NCBI RefSeq assembly: GCF_003046625.1
Contig: NZ_QAAD01000006.1
Location: 124,001-188,000 of the forward strand
DNA: 64,000 nucleotides
Origin: Mangrovibacterium marinum
GTDB lineage: Bacteria > Bacteroidota > Bacteroidia > Bacteroidales > Prolixibacteraceae
Reading direction: 5' to 3'
Shown here: in pieces, positions 19,332-27,276 of the stretch
How positions within the stretch are numbered: position 1 is the first letter of the stretch
How the letters are laid out: each line of letters begins with the position of its first letter
Program-made: the position numbers and the translations under genes
Notes under the pieces: model-generated
What the model was told of the DNA's origin: nothing
Seen by the model: the letters and a program-made list of their open reading frames with translations, nothing else
Database searches by the model: none

Positions 19332-19970
19332 TTATTGCTTGTTGTTATTCCCTGTTCTCCCTTTTTGGGGAGTTAGAGGGGGCCTCTTTTTTTTCTTTTT
19401 CTTTTCGACCGACCAGCCAAACTTGCCAATTTGTTCGCCCACTTTAAAATAGTGCCCGTGCACGTAGCAGATGGGGTCGGATTGTTTTAGGCTGAAGGCG
19501 CCGGTTTCGGGATCCAGGTAGCGCTCGTCGGCAATTACGTTGACAACTTCGGAGATAAACATATCGTGCGTGCCAAGGTTCACGATGTCCTTCACCTTAC
19601 ACTCGATTGAGATGGGCGCTTCGGCCAGGATGGGTGCTTTCACCACCGAGGCCGGTGCCGGGGTGAGACCCATTTCTTTCCATTTGTTTACTTTGGCGCC
19701 CGATTTCACCCCACACCAGTCGGTGGCGCGCGCCAGTTCTTCGGTTGTCAGGTTGATGACATACTCGCCGGTGCGTTTAATGATCTCGTAGCTATGGCGC
19801 GAGGGGCGCACCGAGATATAGCACATGGGCGGGTCGCTGCAGATGGTGCCGGTCCAGGCAATGGTGATCAGGTTATATTCGTCGGCTGTTTCGCCGCAGC
19901 TTACTAAAACTGCCGGCACCGGATAAACCATGGTGCCGGGGCGCCAGTTGGTCTTTTTAAAGGTGGTCAT
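19332..19970 (-). CDS. Flavin reductase-like FMN-binding protein
   Basis: 212 residues. Residues 1-188 match the flavin reductase/DIM6-NTAB split-barrel family: RPGTMVYPVPAVLVSC, ITIAWTGTICSDPPMCYISV, RHSYEIIKRTGEYVINLTT and DMFISEVVNV. Such proteins bind FMN and reduce flavins or act with a partner oxygenase; the substrate is unknown. The C-terminus is odd: a run of lysines, then RPPLTPQKGRTGNNNKQ. That tail is encoded by a palindromic C/G-rich intergenic repeat rather than by family sequence, so the original stop was probably lost or shifted. Confidence 0.88.
   Translation of the reverse strand: MTTFKKTNWRPGTMVYPVPAVLVSCGETADEYNLITIAWTGTICSDPPMCYISVRPSRHSYEIIKRTGEYVINLTTEELARATDWCGVKSGAKVNKWKEMGLTPAPASVVKAPILAEAPISIECKVKDIVNLGTHDMFISEVVNVIADERYLDPETGAFSLKQSDPICYVHGHYFKVGEQIGKFGWSVEKKKKKKRPPLTPQKGRTGNNNKQ
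19345..19385. repeat. Palindromic CTCCC...GGGGAG repeat inside the flavin reductase tail
   Basis: TTCTCCCTTTTTGGGGAGTT followed by AGAGGG belongs to the CCCCT-rich REP-like style seen elsewhere in the window, for example in the DUF559 array. It encodes the tail residues PPLTPQKG of the preceding reading frame. Confidence 0.45.
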
Positions 19971-20063
19971 GCTTCTCGTTGTTATGATTGCGCATTCAAA
20001 GTTAAAAAACTGCGGGGGATGGCGAAAAAGCGAATTGGCGATGCACGGCGCAGCCAGCTTCAG

Positions 20064-20555
20064 CTAAAAGCTTAGGCGAAGGCCAAGGCTGTTTACGCCC
20101 GGCTGTAGTTGCAGGCTGAGTTCGTCTTTTTCGCGGTAGCCGCTGTTGTAAAAGGCTACGGCCCGGCGGGCTTTCGTTTTAAAAGCCAGTTTGAAGGGGA
20201 TTGATGCTGCCAGGCAGGCCCCACCAATGTAGGCCAGGTTCCAGTTGGGCGAGCCATTGTCGCTTATCGATTCCACGAGGGGCAGGGCAATCAGCACGCT
20301 GGCTGTTGAGCTTAGCACCTTGCCAAACATATAGTTGATGGCCAGTGGCCGGGTGTATTTGTCCATCTGCGGGTCTTTCAGAAATACCTTCAGCAGTTGC
20401 TCGTGGGTCATTTCGATATCGCATTTCACGTAGACATCTTTTTTCAGCAGAAAGCCTTTGGAGTACATGCCAATTGGTTCGCCGGGCAGTTGTCCGGATG
20501 CCCAGGATGACATGAAAAACAGCAATGAAAACAGCAGTAAATGTGTACGGCTCAT
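20064..20555 (-). CDS. Hypothetical secreted/membrane protein
   Basis: 163 residues with a clear signal peptide (LLLFSLLFFMSSWASG-Q). Two hydrophobic segments follow at about 80-98 (FGKVLSSTASVLIALPLV) and 108-124 (LAYIGGACLAASIPFKLAF), and the protein ends in beta-like LSLQLQPGVNSLGLRLSF. This layout is common in small Bacteroidota proteins with helical hairpins. I do not recognise the family. No operon partner is close. Confidence 0.7.
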   Translation of the reverse strand: MSRTHLLLFSLLFFMSSWASGQLPGEPIGMYSKGFLLKKDVYVKCDIEMTHEQLLKVFLKDPQMDKYTRPLAINYMFGKVLSSTASVLIALPLVESISDNGSPNWNLAYIGGACLAASIPFKLAFKTKARRAVAFYNSGYREKDELSLQLQPGVNSLGLRLSF

Positions 20556-20628
20556 AATCCGGGATTAAGATTGACGGGGTGAAATTGATTTATTCGGGTA
20601 AAAATAAGGCTTTCCGTTTATTCTGTTG

Positions 20629-20790
20629 TCCTGGTTGTCGCAAGTTGTCCAAATCGATAAAAGTTAGATATGATTCCGGGGACTCATTATCAGGGTTTTT
20701 CGGTTGTCTGGGTTGTCGTTGTTTTCACAAGTTGTCGGGTTGTCGTTCCACATCTCAAGGCATCCCCGATGCGGTTGGAAACCTTGCCTA
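20629..20790 (+). repeat. Dispersed noncoding repeat, copy R1
   Basis: Contains the family words GATTCCGGGGACTCA, GTTGTCGTTGTTTTCAC and AGTTGTCGGGTTGTCGTTCC, then GGCATCCCCGATGCGG. Other copies lie at 21202-21300 and 21340-21490, and inverted at 57785-58115. The 20556-21548 gap holds these repeats and no gene I can support. Confidence 0.7.
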
Positions 20791-21201
20791 CCGCAGGCAG
20801 GCACATCACCCGAATCTATGTTTACAAAAAACACAAAGGCCCCTTTTCACTCTCCCCTGAAATGAACCAATCCTGGCGGATCGTTTCAATTCTGTCCCCT
20901 CTCTGCGGGCAGAGCGGGGGAATCCCGAAGCTACAGGTAGATTACAAAAAACACCATCAACCCATAAGGATGAGGTTTGCTCAATGCCAAAAAGTCGGGA
21001 TCCGGTTGGCCTTCTTTTATCGAGTGTTCACATTCGAAAATGCTATAAAGAAAAGAAACAGAGTGATGTTTCTTAAGAGCCCGAAATCAAACGGAAAACT
21101 TGCTGCAATCCCGGAGGGATGCAATTTGGGTAGCTTAACGACGGCCGGGGGAAATTCAGTCCCGTACGGGACGGGAGAATCTTCGTGTTGCCTTTGGTGC
21201 T

Positions 21202-21300
21202 ACTGATATCCTGTTGTCGTTGTTTTCGATAGTTGTCGGGTTGTCGTTCCACATCTCAAGGCATCCCCGATGCGGTTTGGAAACCCTGCCTACCGGCGGA
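21202..21300 (+). repeat. Dispersed noncoding repeat, copy R2
   Basis: Shares GTTGTCGTTGTTTTCGATAG, the GTTGTCGGGTTGTCGTTCC core and the following GGCATCCCCGATGCGG block with R1, then diverges. Confidence 0.7.
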
Positions 21301-21339
21301 AACCACATCACCCGAAGGGATTTTCACAGAAAACCTACA

Positions 21340-21490
21340 TGATTCCGGGGACTCACCATCAGGAATGAAAGTTTAGGACTTTCCGACTATGCTGTTGCCG
21401 TTGTTTTCACCAGTTGTCGGGTTGTCGTTCCACTTCTAATCAGAACCAGTTATTGACATTTCGCCTTAGCAGCTTTGCGTGGTAGACTTT
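21340..21490 (+). repeat. Dispersed noncoding repeat, copy R3
   Basis: Runs from ATGATTCCGGGGACTC through GTTGCCGTTGTTTTCACCAG and AACCAGTTATTGACAT to GCTTTGCGTGGTAGACTTTC. The reverse complement of 57785-57952 matches over its whole length (~165 bp) with scattered substitutions. Confidence 0.75.
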
Positions 21491-21497
21491 CAAAAAA

Positions 21498-21527
21498 AAG
21501 AAGACTGCCAGTGCTGACAGTCTTCTT
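21498..21527 (-). terminator. Intrinsic terminator of pepF
   Basis: Arms AAGAAGACTG (21498-21507) and CAGTCTTCTT (21518-21527). In the minus-strand transcript the stem is followed by a U-run from the A-tract at 21492-21499. Confidence 0.85.
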
Positions 21528-21548
21528 GCTGATTGGTATTTCGGTATT

Positions 21549-23429
21549 CTACATTCCTTTTTTATCCAGAATGGTTTCAATTTCGTCCATCACCTTGTTC
21601 ATGGCCTGAATTGCTTTTTCGAAGGGTTCGGCAGTTGTCATGTCCACGCCGGCTTGTTTCAGCAGTTCGATGGGGTAGTCGGAACTTCCGGCTGCCAGGA
21701 AGGCCATGTAGTTTTCGAGGGCTTTTTTATCGCCGCTCATCACTTTTTCGGCCAGGGATATGGAGGCTGTAAACGATGTGCTGTATTGATACACATAGTA
21801 GTTGTAGTAGAAATGGGGGATGTAGGCCCATTCCATATTGATATAGTCATCGACAACGCAAATGCCTTTGTCGTGGCCGTAGTAGCGTTTTACAATGTCG
21901 CTGTAAATGTCGGAGAAGGAGTCGCCGGTGAGCGGTTTTCCCTGTTCGGCTTCTTCGTGTATTTTCAGCTCAAACTCGGCAAACTGGGTTTGGCGGAACA
22001 AGGTACCGCGGAAGCCATCGAGCCAGTTCATCAGCAGCGACAGTTTTATGTCGTCGTCCTTCACCTTGTCGATCATGTAGTTGAAGAGCAGCACCTCGTT
22101 GAAGGTTGACGCAACCTCGGCCACAAAGATGGCATAGTCGGATGTGGGATAGGGTTGTGTTTTATTGCTGAAATAGCTTTGCATAGTGTGTCCCAGTTCG
22201 TGCGCCAGAGTGCTCACGTCCTCGTACAGGTCGTTGTAGTTGAGCAGAATGTAGGGATGTCCCTCGTAGAATGCTCCGTTGGAATACGCGCCGGTTGTTT
22301 TGCCTTGGCTGGGGTACACATCAATCCAGCGTTCGTCGATGGCTTTTTTTACGGTTGCTACATATTCTTTGCCCAGTGGCTTTAGGGCATCAATCACCAG
22401 TTTGGCGCCTTCATCGTAGGTATAGCTCAGGTCTACGTTCTTGACGGCAGGTGCATATAAATCGAGATACTTCAGCGTGTCGACGGCCAGCATTCGTTTT
22501 TTAATTTGCAGGTAACGGTGGAAAGCCGGCAGGTTCTTATTCACATTGTCAATCAGCGCCTGATACACTTCAACCGGAATATTGTTGGGGTAAAGGGCTG
22601 CTTGCAGCGACGAGTCGTAATGCCGCGCCTGTGCCCGGAAGATATCGGTCTTCACATTTCCGCTGAGCATTTCGCCGTAGCTGGCCTTAAAGCGGGCATA
22701 GTTGTCCCAGTAGGCCTGGAACACAATTTCGCGGTCGGCACGGTTGGCCGATGCTCTGATGCGGCTGTACTCCGAGCTGCTGACCTTCAGCTTTTGGCCG
22801 TCGGACAGGGTAACCTCGGGAGCGGGCATCTCGGCATTGCGGAAGGTGTTGTAAACCGATGCGGCCGTTCCGCTCATGTTGCCGGTCAGGGCCATAATGC
22901 GTTCTTCGTTTTCGCTCAGGCTGTGCGCTTTGGTGCGGAAGGTATTCTCCAATGGCATCCGGTAGATGGCAAGTTTGGGCTCCTGTTCAATGAAGCTTTC
23001 AACAGTGCTCCAGTCGGCCTCCAGAATTTCGGGTTGGATGAAGGCGGCTTTGGCACCCAAAGTTGAAAACAGGTGGCGAAGCTCCTGTTGCATCCCGTTA
23101 TACTTCGAGTCGCGGGTGTCCAGATCCGAGTTCATGCTGGCATAGATGTAGAGTTTGGAAGCTTCCATGGAAAGTGCGCTGTTGAATTGGAGCACCTTCA
23201 GCAGGTTTTCGGGCGATTGCATGATGCTGCCTTTGAAGCTTTCAACGGTTTCCAGCTTTTGCGACAGCTCATCGAAGGCTGTGCGCCAGTCTTCGTCCGA
23301 CGGGAATATATCGGTCAGATCCCATTTGTATTGGTCAGCAATGTCTGTTCTGTTGCGTTGCTGTGCTGTGGTTGTCAGGCTAAAGAGCACCAGCAAGAGG
23401 GCAAGGAATTTTATCTTCTGCATAATCAA
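21549..23429 (-). CDS. pepF: Oligoendopeptidase F (M3B), exported
   Basis: A 626-residue protein with a signal peptide (LALLLVLFSLTTTA-QQ), indicating export, unlike cytoplasmic PepF of Gram-positives. The zinc site is HELGHTMQSYF (His410, Glu411, His414) with the third ligand Glu438 in FVAEVASTFNE. The N-terminal PepF helical region (YKWDLTDIFPSDEDW) and the C-terminal QYSTSFTASISLAEK segment are typical. It degrades oligopeptides in the envelope. It is monocistronic, with its own terminator at 21498-21527. Confidence 0.93.
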   Translation of the reverse strand: MIMQKIKFLALLLVLFSLTTTAQQRNRTDIADQYKWDLTDIFPSDEDWRTAFDELSQKLETVESFKGSIMQSPENLLKVLQFNSALSMEASKLYIYASMNSDLDTRDSKYNGMQQELRHLFSTLGAKAAFIQPEILEADWSTVESFIEQEPKLAIYRMPLENTFRTKAHSLSENEERIMALTGNMSGTAASVYNTFRNAEMPAPEVTLSDGQKLKVSSSEYSRIRASANRADREIVFQAYWDNYARFKASYGEMLSGNVKTDIFRAQARHYDSSLQAALYPNNIPVEVYQALIDNVNKNLPAFHRYLQIKKRMLAVDTLKYLDLYAPAVKNVDLSYTYDEGAKLVIDALKPLGKEYVATVKKAIDERWIDVYPSQGKTTGAYSNGAFYEGHPYILLNYNDLYEDVSTLAHELGHTMQSYFSNKTQPYPTSDYAIFVAEVASTFNEVLLFNYMIDKVKDDDIKLSLLMNWLDGFRGTLFRQTQFAEFELKIHEEAEQGKPLTGDSFSDIYSDIVKRYYGHDKGICVVDDYINMEWAYIPHFYYNYYVYQYSTSFTASISLAEKVMSGDKKALENYMAFLAAGSSDYPIELLKQAGVDMTTAEPFEKAIQAMNKVMDEIETILDKKGM

Positions 23430-23572
23430 TTTATTTATAGCTTTTCGTCTTGTTTCGGGATATGAGTATGCAAGAACCGGATTTATTACAGTTGGGGCGC
23501 AATTTCGATGGCGCAGCAGTGCATATCAGTCCGTTCCATTGGATGGGCTGCGCAATCCGGTCCTGCAGTTTG

Positions 23573-24352
23573 CTAGGCGGACACCTGCACTTCGAAGCCG
23601 GCCGCTTTCACACGATCGGCAATTTGGTTTAGCTCGTCGAGCGGAATTTTCACGAGACCCTGTGCGGGGGTATCGCGGGCAATGGTGTAAATCATCACCT
23701 GTGCAGGATTAATTTTTTTCAGCGCTGTCAGCCAGGCCTCCAGTTCTTCGGGGCTTGTGTTGTCAATTCGTTCACCTTTATGCTTTCCACGCACAAACAG
23801 CGTTTGGATGGTTGCCGATTTTCCGAAGCGGGCGAGCTGCTCCATGACCTCGGCTAAGTTGAAGCGCCCCATGGGACAGTCCAGCAGTTCAACGGTTCGT
23901 TCGATGGCCGAGTCCAGCTTCAGAATGTTATCATCGACCTTCAGCAGGGCTTGAAAAACCGGTTCGCGGTGAAGCATGGTGGCATTCGACAGCACGGCAA
24001 CGCGGCAGTTGGGAGCGTAGCTGTTGCGCAGGCTGATGGTGTCGTCGATGATTGCTGCAAAGTCGGGGTGAAGGGTTGGTTCACCATTCCCGGCAAAGGT
24101 GATGACGTCGGGCAGTTCGCCGGCTTGCTGCATTTTTTTGAGCTGCGCTTCCAGGCGTTGGGCAACCTGCTGGCGCGAGGGTAGCTCGGCTTTGTGTTCG
24201 CGTTTGCGGGGTGTCCATCCACACTCGCAGTAAATACAGTCGAAGGAACAAACTTTGGAGTCGGTAGGCAGCAGGTTTACGCCCAGCGAAACGCCCAGCC
24301 GGCGGCTTTTAACCGGGCCGAAGATGATTTTGTCGAATAGAAAAGTGGCCAT
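23573..24352 (-). CDS. Radical SAM protein
   Basis: 259 residues. The cluster motif is C-x3-C-x2-C at Cys35, Cys39 and Cys42 (CSFDCIYCECG). SAM-binding GNGEPTLHPD follows at about 90-100, and FGPVKSRRLGVSLGVNLLP is the N-terminal signature of the COG0731-like group. The enzyme should bind a 4Fe-4S cluster and cleave SAM, but its substrate is not evident. The gene is 29 bp upstream of nothing co-directional except the amidohydrolase-like gene, which ends at 24382, so the two may share a transcript. Confidence 0.88.
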   Translation of the reverse strand: MATFLFDKIIFGPVKSRRLGVSLGVNLLPTDSKVCSFDCIYCECGWTPRKREHKAELPSRQQVAQRLEAQLKKMQQAGELPDVITFAGNGEPTLHPDFAAIIDDTISLRNSYAPNCRVAVLSNATMLHREPVFQALLKVDDNILKLDSAIERTVELLDCPMGRFNLAEVMEQLARFGKSATIQTLFVRGKHKGERIDNTSPEELEAWLTALKKINPAQVMIYTIARDTPAQGLVKIPLDELNQIADRVKAAGFEVQVSA

Positions 24353-24381
24353 TTGAAATTCTTTGCCGGCAAAAGTACTGA

Positions 24382-24870
24382 TTATATCAGTTTTTTCAAC
24401 CGGCTGTCGGCTTTCAGTTTAAAGTTGGCGTAGTCGATGCCCGAGATCAGGATCAGGCCGGGGCGTTTTCCTGTGGCGATCAGGCCGGCATCGTCGACGT
24501 TGAAAGCCTGTGCTGCCCGGGCGGTAAACAGGCCGATCAGTGCGGTTAATGAGCTGTCGGCGACATTCTCCTGGATGGCTTTTATCCAGTTGAAGATGGC
24601 TTTGGGATGGCTTGTATCCTGCGGGATGAAGCTCCGGAAGGCTTCCAGTTCCGGCAGGCGACGCATCATTTCATCGGTGTTGGCAAGTTGCCACAGGTTG
24701 ATGAATGCCGGGCATATCAGGCCGCTGTGAAACTCCATGCCGGCCTGCTCGCGCAGTTCGGTGCTGGTTTCAATGAGCCGAACGATGGTTCCCGAGGCAT
24801 CCACCTCAACAATTGCTTTGGGAAGGAGCGAGCCATCGGCCGGAACGATAAAATGCGCTGAGAACTTCAT
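24382..24870 (-). CDS. Amidohydrolase-like protein lacking the catalytic barrel
   Basis: 162 residues. The N-terminus (MKFSAHFIVPADGSLLPKAI; GLICPAFIN) resembles the beta-sandwich composite domain that opens amidohydrolase/dihydroorotase-fold enzymes. The C-terminus (AFNVDDAGLIATGKRPGLIL) resembles the segment that closes it, where D-AG-I--GK-ADL is typical. The usual metal-binding N-x-H-x-H is replaced by NLWQLA, and the ~250-residue barrel is reduced to ~80 residues. It is therefore unlikely to be catalytic. It overlaps the DUF4296 gene by 4 bp, so it is translated with it. The function is unknown. Confidence 0.6.
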   Translation of the reverse strand: MKFSAHFIVPADGSLLPKAIVEVDASGTIVRLIETSTELREQAGMEFHSGLICPAFINLWQLANTDEMMRRLPELEAFRSFIPQDTSHPKAIFNWIKAIQENVADSSLTALIGLFTARAAQAFNVDDAGLIATGKRPGLILISGIDYANFKLKADSRLKKLI

Positions 24871-25268
24871 TCTTTGTCGTCTTCTTTTTGAATGACATTC
24901 AGGTTTCGTTGCTCCTTTTGCTCCTCAATGTTCAGGTTGATGCGTTCGATCACCTGTTTGTAGATCTTCTCGTATACCTTGGGGCGCGACGAGTAGAAGA
25001 TGATGGAGCGAGCCAGCAGCGAATCGTTGATCTCGTATTTGTTGAGGATACCTTTGTACACCTCTTCCGACTTAATTTTAAGGCTGTCGGCTATGCCGTA
25101 GCGGTGGCGTGTTGACATGGCCTCGCCGATATGGATATCGTACAGCACATCAACCATTTGTTTTTCGTTGAGTAGCTTGTCGGGTTTGGGATAGCCTTTT
25201 TCCTTGCACGAGGAGGTCGTCAGGGCCAGGATCACCATTACGATGGAGAAGATTTGCTTCATGGGCAA
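24867..25268 (-). CDS. DUF4296-type lipoprotein
   Basis: 133 residues with a lipoprotein signal (ALTTSSC, Cys21 by this start; MKQ at residue 3 is an alternative start). It is followed by the DUF4296 pattern: KLLNEKQMVDVLYDIHIGEA, and YKGILNKYEINDSLLARSI. The family is a small helical Bacteroidota envelope protein of unknown function. It is 4-bp coupled to the amidohydrolase-like gene downstream, an arrangement suggesting joint expression. Confidence 0.8.
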   Translation of the reverse strand: MPMKQIFSIVMVILALTTSSCKEKGYPKPDKLLNEKQMVDVLYDIHIGEAMSTRHRYGIADSLKIKSEEVYKGILNKYEINDSLLARSIIFYSSRPKVYEKIYKQVIERINLNIEEQKEQRNLNVIQKEDDKE

Positions 25269-25447
25269 CGCATTAAATAATATGGGCCAAAGTTAAAGTT
25301 TCGCCTTTCAAGTTGCAAGTGTTTGGGGGCGGACAAACAGCAGGCGGGATATTCGGTTTTGGCGGGTAGCGACGGTCAGCCGGCTGTGTTGTTGAATTTC
25401 TGCATTCGGGCTAGATGAATTAATCGTAAAATTAGAGGAAATATAAC

Positions 25448-25477
25448 TTGTTGGTCGGGCTATAATCTATATTTTTG
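25448..25477 (+). promoter_or_regulatory. Bacteroidota-type promoter for the cobalamin riboswitch RNA
   Basis: TTG (25448-25450), 19 nt, then TATTTTTG (25470-25477) matches the -33/-7 pattern TTTG-N19-TAnnTTTG. Transcription would begin about 6-8 nt further on, right at the start of the riboswitch. Confidence 0.6.
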
Positions 25478-25483
25478 AGCTTG

Positions 25484-25680
25484 TTATCGGTTCCGCGAAG
25501 GCCTTAGTCGTGCGGATGAAAAGGGAATCCGGTGCAATACCGGAGCTGTCCCCGCAGCTGTAAACCCGCAAAAAGATTTCGGAAATTTTAAGTCACTGTT
25601 CATGGCCTGGCTGCCATCGGGAAGAACGGGAAGGCGTCCGAAATTGGGTGAGCCAGAAGACCTGCCGGTAATTCGAAGTT
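25484..25680 (+). ncRNA. Cobalamin riboswitch, no downstream gene
   Basis: Carries hallmark elements in order: GGATGAAAAGGGAATCCGGT, GCAATACCGGAGCTGTCCCC, GCAGCTGTAAACC, and the 3' GAGCCAGAAGACCTGCCGG. The family binds adenosyl- or methylcobalamin and controls transport or synthesis genes. Here it is followed within ~90 nt by an intrinsic terminator and then by the DUF559 repeat array. No plus-strand gene occurs until 30.8 kb. Either its gene was deleted, or it makes a free-standing regulated RNA. Confidence 0.93.
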
Positions 25681-25768
25681 TTCGGGGTAAAGACGTAGCC
25701 GATTCAGGCACATCCCTGGCTTCATTGGCTCCCGCTTTCTGCCAATCGTTGGGAGCAATGTAACTGTT

Positions 25769-25803
25769 AAAAGCTGTAGGTCAGGGGCCACAGCTTTTTT
25801 TTT
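25769..25803 (+). terminator. Terminator of the riboswitch transcript
   Basis: AAGCTGT (25771-25777) pairs with ACAGCTT (25790-25796), with an extra GG/CC inside, and is followed by about nine Ts. A separate stem, GGCTCCC with GGGAGC near 25727-25756, lies before it and may be the alternative fold. Confidence 0.8.
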
Positions 25804-25850
25804 ATGTCAGTCGCTTTGGGTGATGTAATTCCCAAACCGCATCGGGAATG

Positions 25851-25895
25851 AGGCTTCGCATTATAGAACATTGAAACATGATCGCTTATACTCAT
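25851..25895 (-). pseudogene. DUF559 gene fragment, first 15 codons only
   Basis: Identical to the first 45 nt of the intact gene at 27640-27684 (MSISDHVSMFYNAKP). It then runs into a CCGATGCGGTTTGGGAA sequence that resembles the GATGCGGTTTGG block of repeats R1/R2. Confidence 0.75.
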
Positions 25896-26039
25896 CGTGC
25901 TAGGTGTTTAAGCCCCTTTAGGGGTTTGGGGTTGACTGGCAAATTAATCTATTCTGAGTAGATCTCCATATTTGGTTGCCTGGATTCGAGAGGGTTGATT
26001 TGCAGTTGCTTTCGAAAATCGTGTTCACCCCTAAATCCC

Positions 26040-26120
26040 CTAAAGGGGACTTTGGCCTTTGCTCAACAGGGGGGCGCAGGTGCTTTCAATCTGCTTGGGA
26101 GCGTGATCGCTTATACTCAT
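26040..26120 (-). pseudogene. Mini-cassette: 26-codon in-frame remnant of the DUF559 unit
   Basis: Starts with MSISDH and ends LLSKGQSPL-stop as the full gene does, but the middle is replaced by APKQIESTCAP. Both the start and the stop of the cassette are kept. It may be a deletion derivative, or a true micropeptide. An identical copy lies at 26264-26344. Confidence 0.65.
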
Positions 26121-26263
26121 CTTGCTAGGTGTTTAAGCCCCTTTAGGGGCTTGGGGTTGAATGGCAATTAATCTATTCTGAGTAGATCTCCATATCTGGT
26201 TGCCTGGATCCGAGAGTGTTGATTTGCGGTTGCTTTCGAAAATTGTGTTCACCCCTAAATCCC

Positions 26264-26344
26264 CTAAAGGGGACTTTGGCCTTTGCTCAACAGGGGGGCG
26301 CAGGTGCTTTCAATCTGCTTGGGAGCGTGATCGCTTATACTCAT
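26264..26344 (-). pseudogene. Mini-cassette, second copy
   Basis: Encodes the same 26 residues as 26040-26120. It is flanked by a B-type spacer on one side and an A-type spacer on the other. Confidence 0.65.
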
Positions 26345-26520
26345 CTTGCTAGGTGTTTAAGCCCCTTTAGGGGTTTGGGGTTGAATGGCAATTAATCTAT
26401 TGGGCAGAGAAGTTCATCGCTGTCTGGTCGGATTGGGGTATGGTGGCTTGCAGTTTCTTTCGAATAGGTTTTATCCCTAAATCCTCCCGAATAAATTTCG
26501 GGACAGGCTCAGAAGGGGAC

Positions 26521-26614
26521 TTTCGCCTTTGCTGCAACAGAGGTCTCACGTCTCCCGACTTCTATTTCTCCTTCCGAAACACCTTGCGGAAAAACTCATC
26601 GACGCGGGAGACGG
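26521..26614 (-). repeat. Duplicated radA 3' end, copy 1
   Basis: Matches the authentic radA terminus region (27966-28058) over about 93 bp, including the codons for VSRVDEFFRKVFRK and the sequence past the stop. It then breaks into the REP-like TTACCCCTAAATCCCC of the next cassette. Confidence 0.85.
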
Positions 26615-26620
26615 TTACCC

Positions 26621-26753
26621 CTAAATCCCCTGAAGGGGACTTTGGCCTTTGCTCAACAAGTGGCTGCAGATCAAATTGATTTTCCTGATGACTAGATCAA
26701 GATTGGTTTCGACCTCCTCGTTTGTAAATCGAAACATGATCGCTTATACTCAT
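26621..26753 (-). pseudogene. DUF559 gene with large internal deletion
   Basis: The start block (MSISDHVS) is joined at a TTTCGA/TTTC junction to the gene's last third. A shifted ATG reads MFRFTNEEVETNLDLV, then IRKINLICSHLLSKGQ. About 280 bp are missing relative to the intact copy. Confidence 0.75.
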
Positions 26754-26936
26754 CGTGCTAGGTGTTTAAGCCCCTTTAGGGGCTTGGGGTTGAATGGCAA
26801 TTAATCTATTGGGCAGAGAAGTTCATCGCTGTCTGGTCGGATTGGGGTATGGTGGCTTGCAGTTTCTTTCGAATAGGTTTTATCCCTAAATCCTCCCGAA
26901 TAAATTTCGGGACAGGCTCAGAAGGGGACTTTGGCC

Positions 26937-27035
26937 TTTGCTCAACAGAGGTCTAAAGACTCAAGACTCACGTCTCACGACTTCTCTTTCTACTTCCGAA
27001 ACACCTTGCGGAAAAACTCATCGACGCGGGAGACG
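26937..27035 (-). repeat. Duplicated radA 3' end, copy 2
   Basis: Contains the same radA-terminal codons (CCGAAACACCTTGCGG through GCGGGAGACGG) as copy 1. Its outer part is diverged and carries a short CTCAAGACTCACG insertion. It is again followed by the cassette palindrome. Confidence 0.8.
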
Positions 27036-27042
27036 GTTACCC

Positions 27043-27132
27043 CTAAATCCCCTGAAGGGGACTTTGGCCTTTGCTCAACAGGGGGGCGCAGGTGCTTTCA
27101 ATCTGCTTGGGAGCGTGATCGTTTATACTCAT
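27043..27132 (-). pseudogene. Mini-cassette, third copy with altered stop
   Basis: MSINDHAPKQIESTC and LLSKGQSPLQGI: one change in the start block, and loss of the usual stop (TAG to CAG) extends it by three residues. Confidence 0.6.
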
Positions 27133-27276
27133 CGTGCTAGGTGTTTAAGCCCCTTTAGGGGTTTGGGGTTGACTGGCAAATTAATCTATTCTGAGTAGAT
27201 CTCCATATTTGGTTGCCTGGATTCGAGAGGGTTGATTTGCAGTTGCTTTCGAAAATCGTGTTCACCCCTAAATCCC

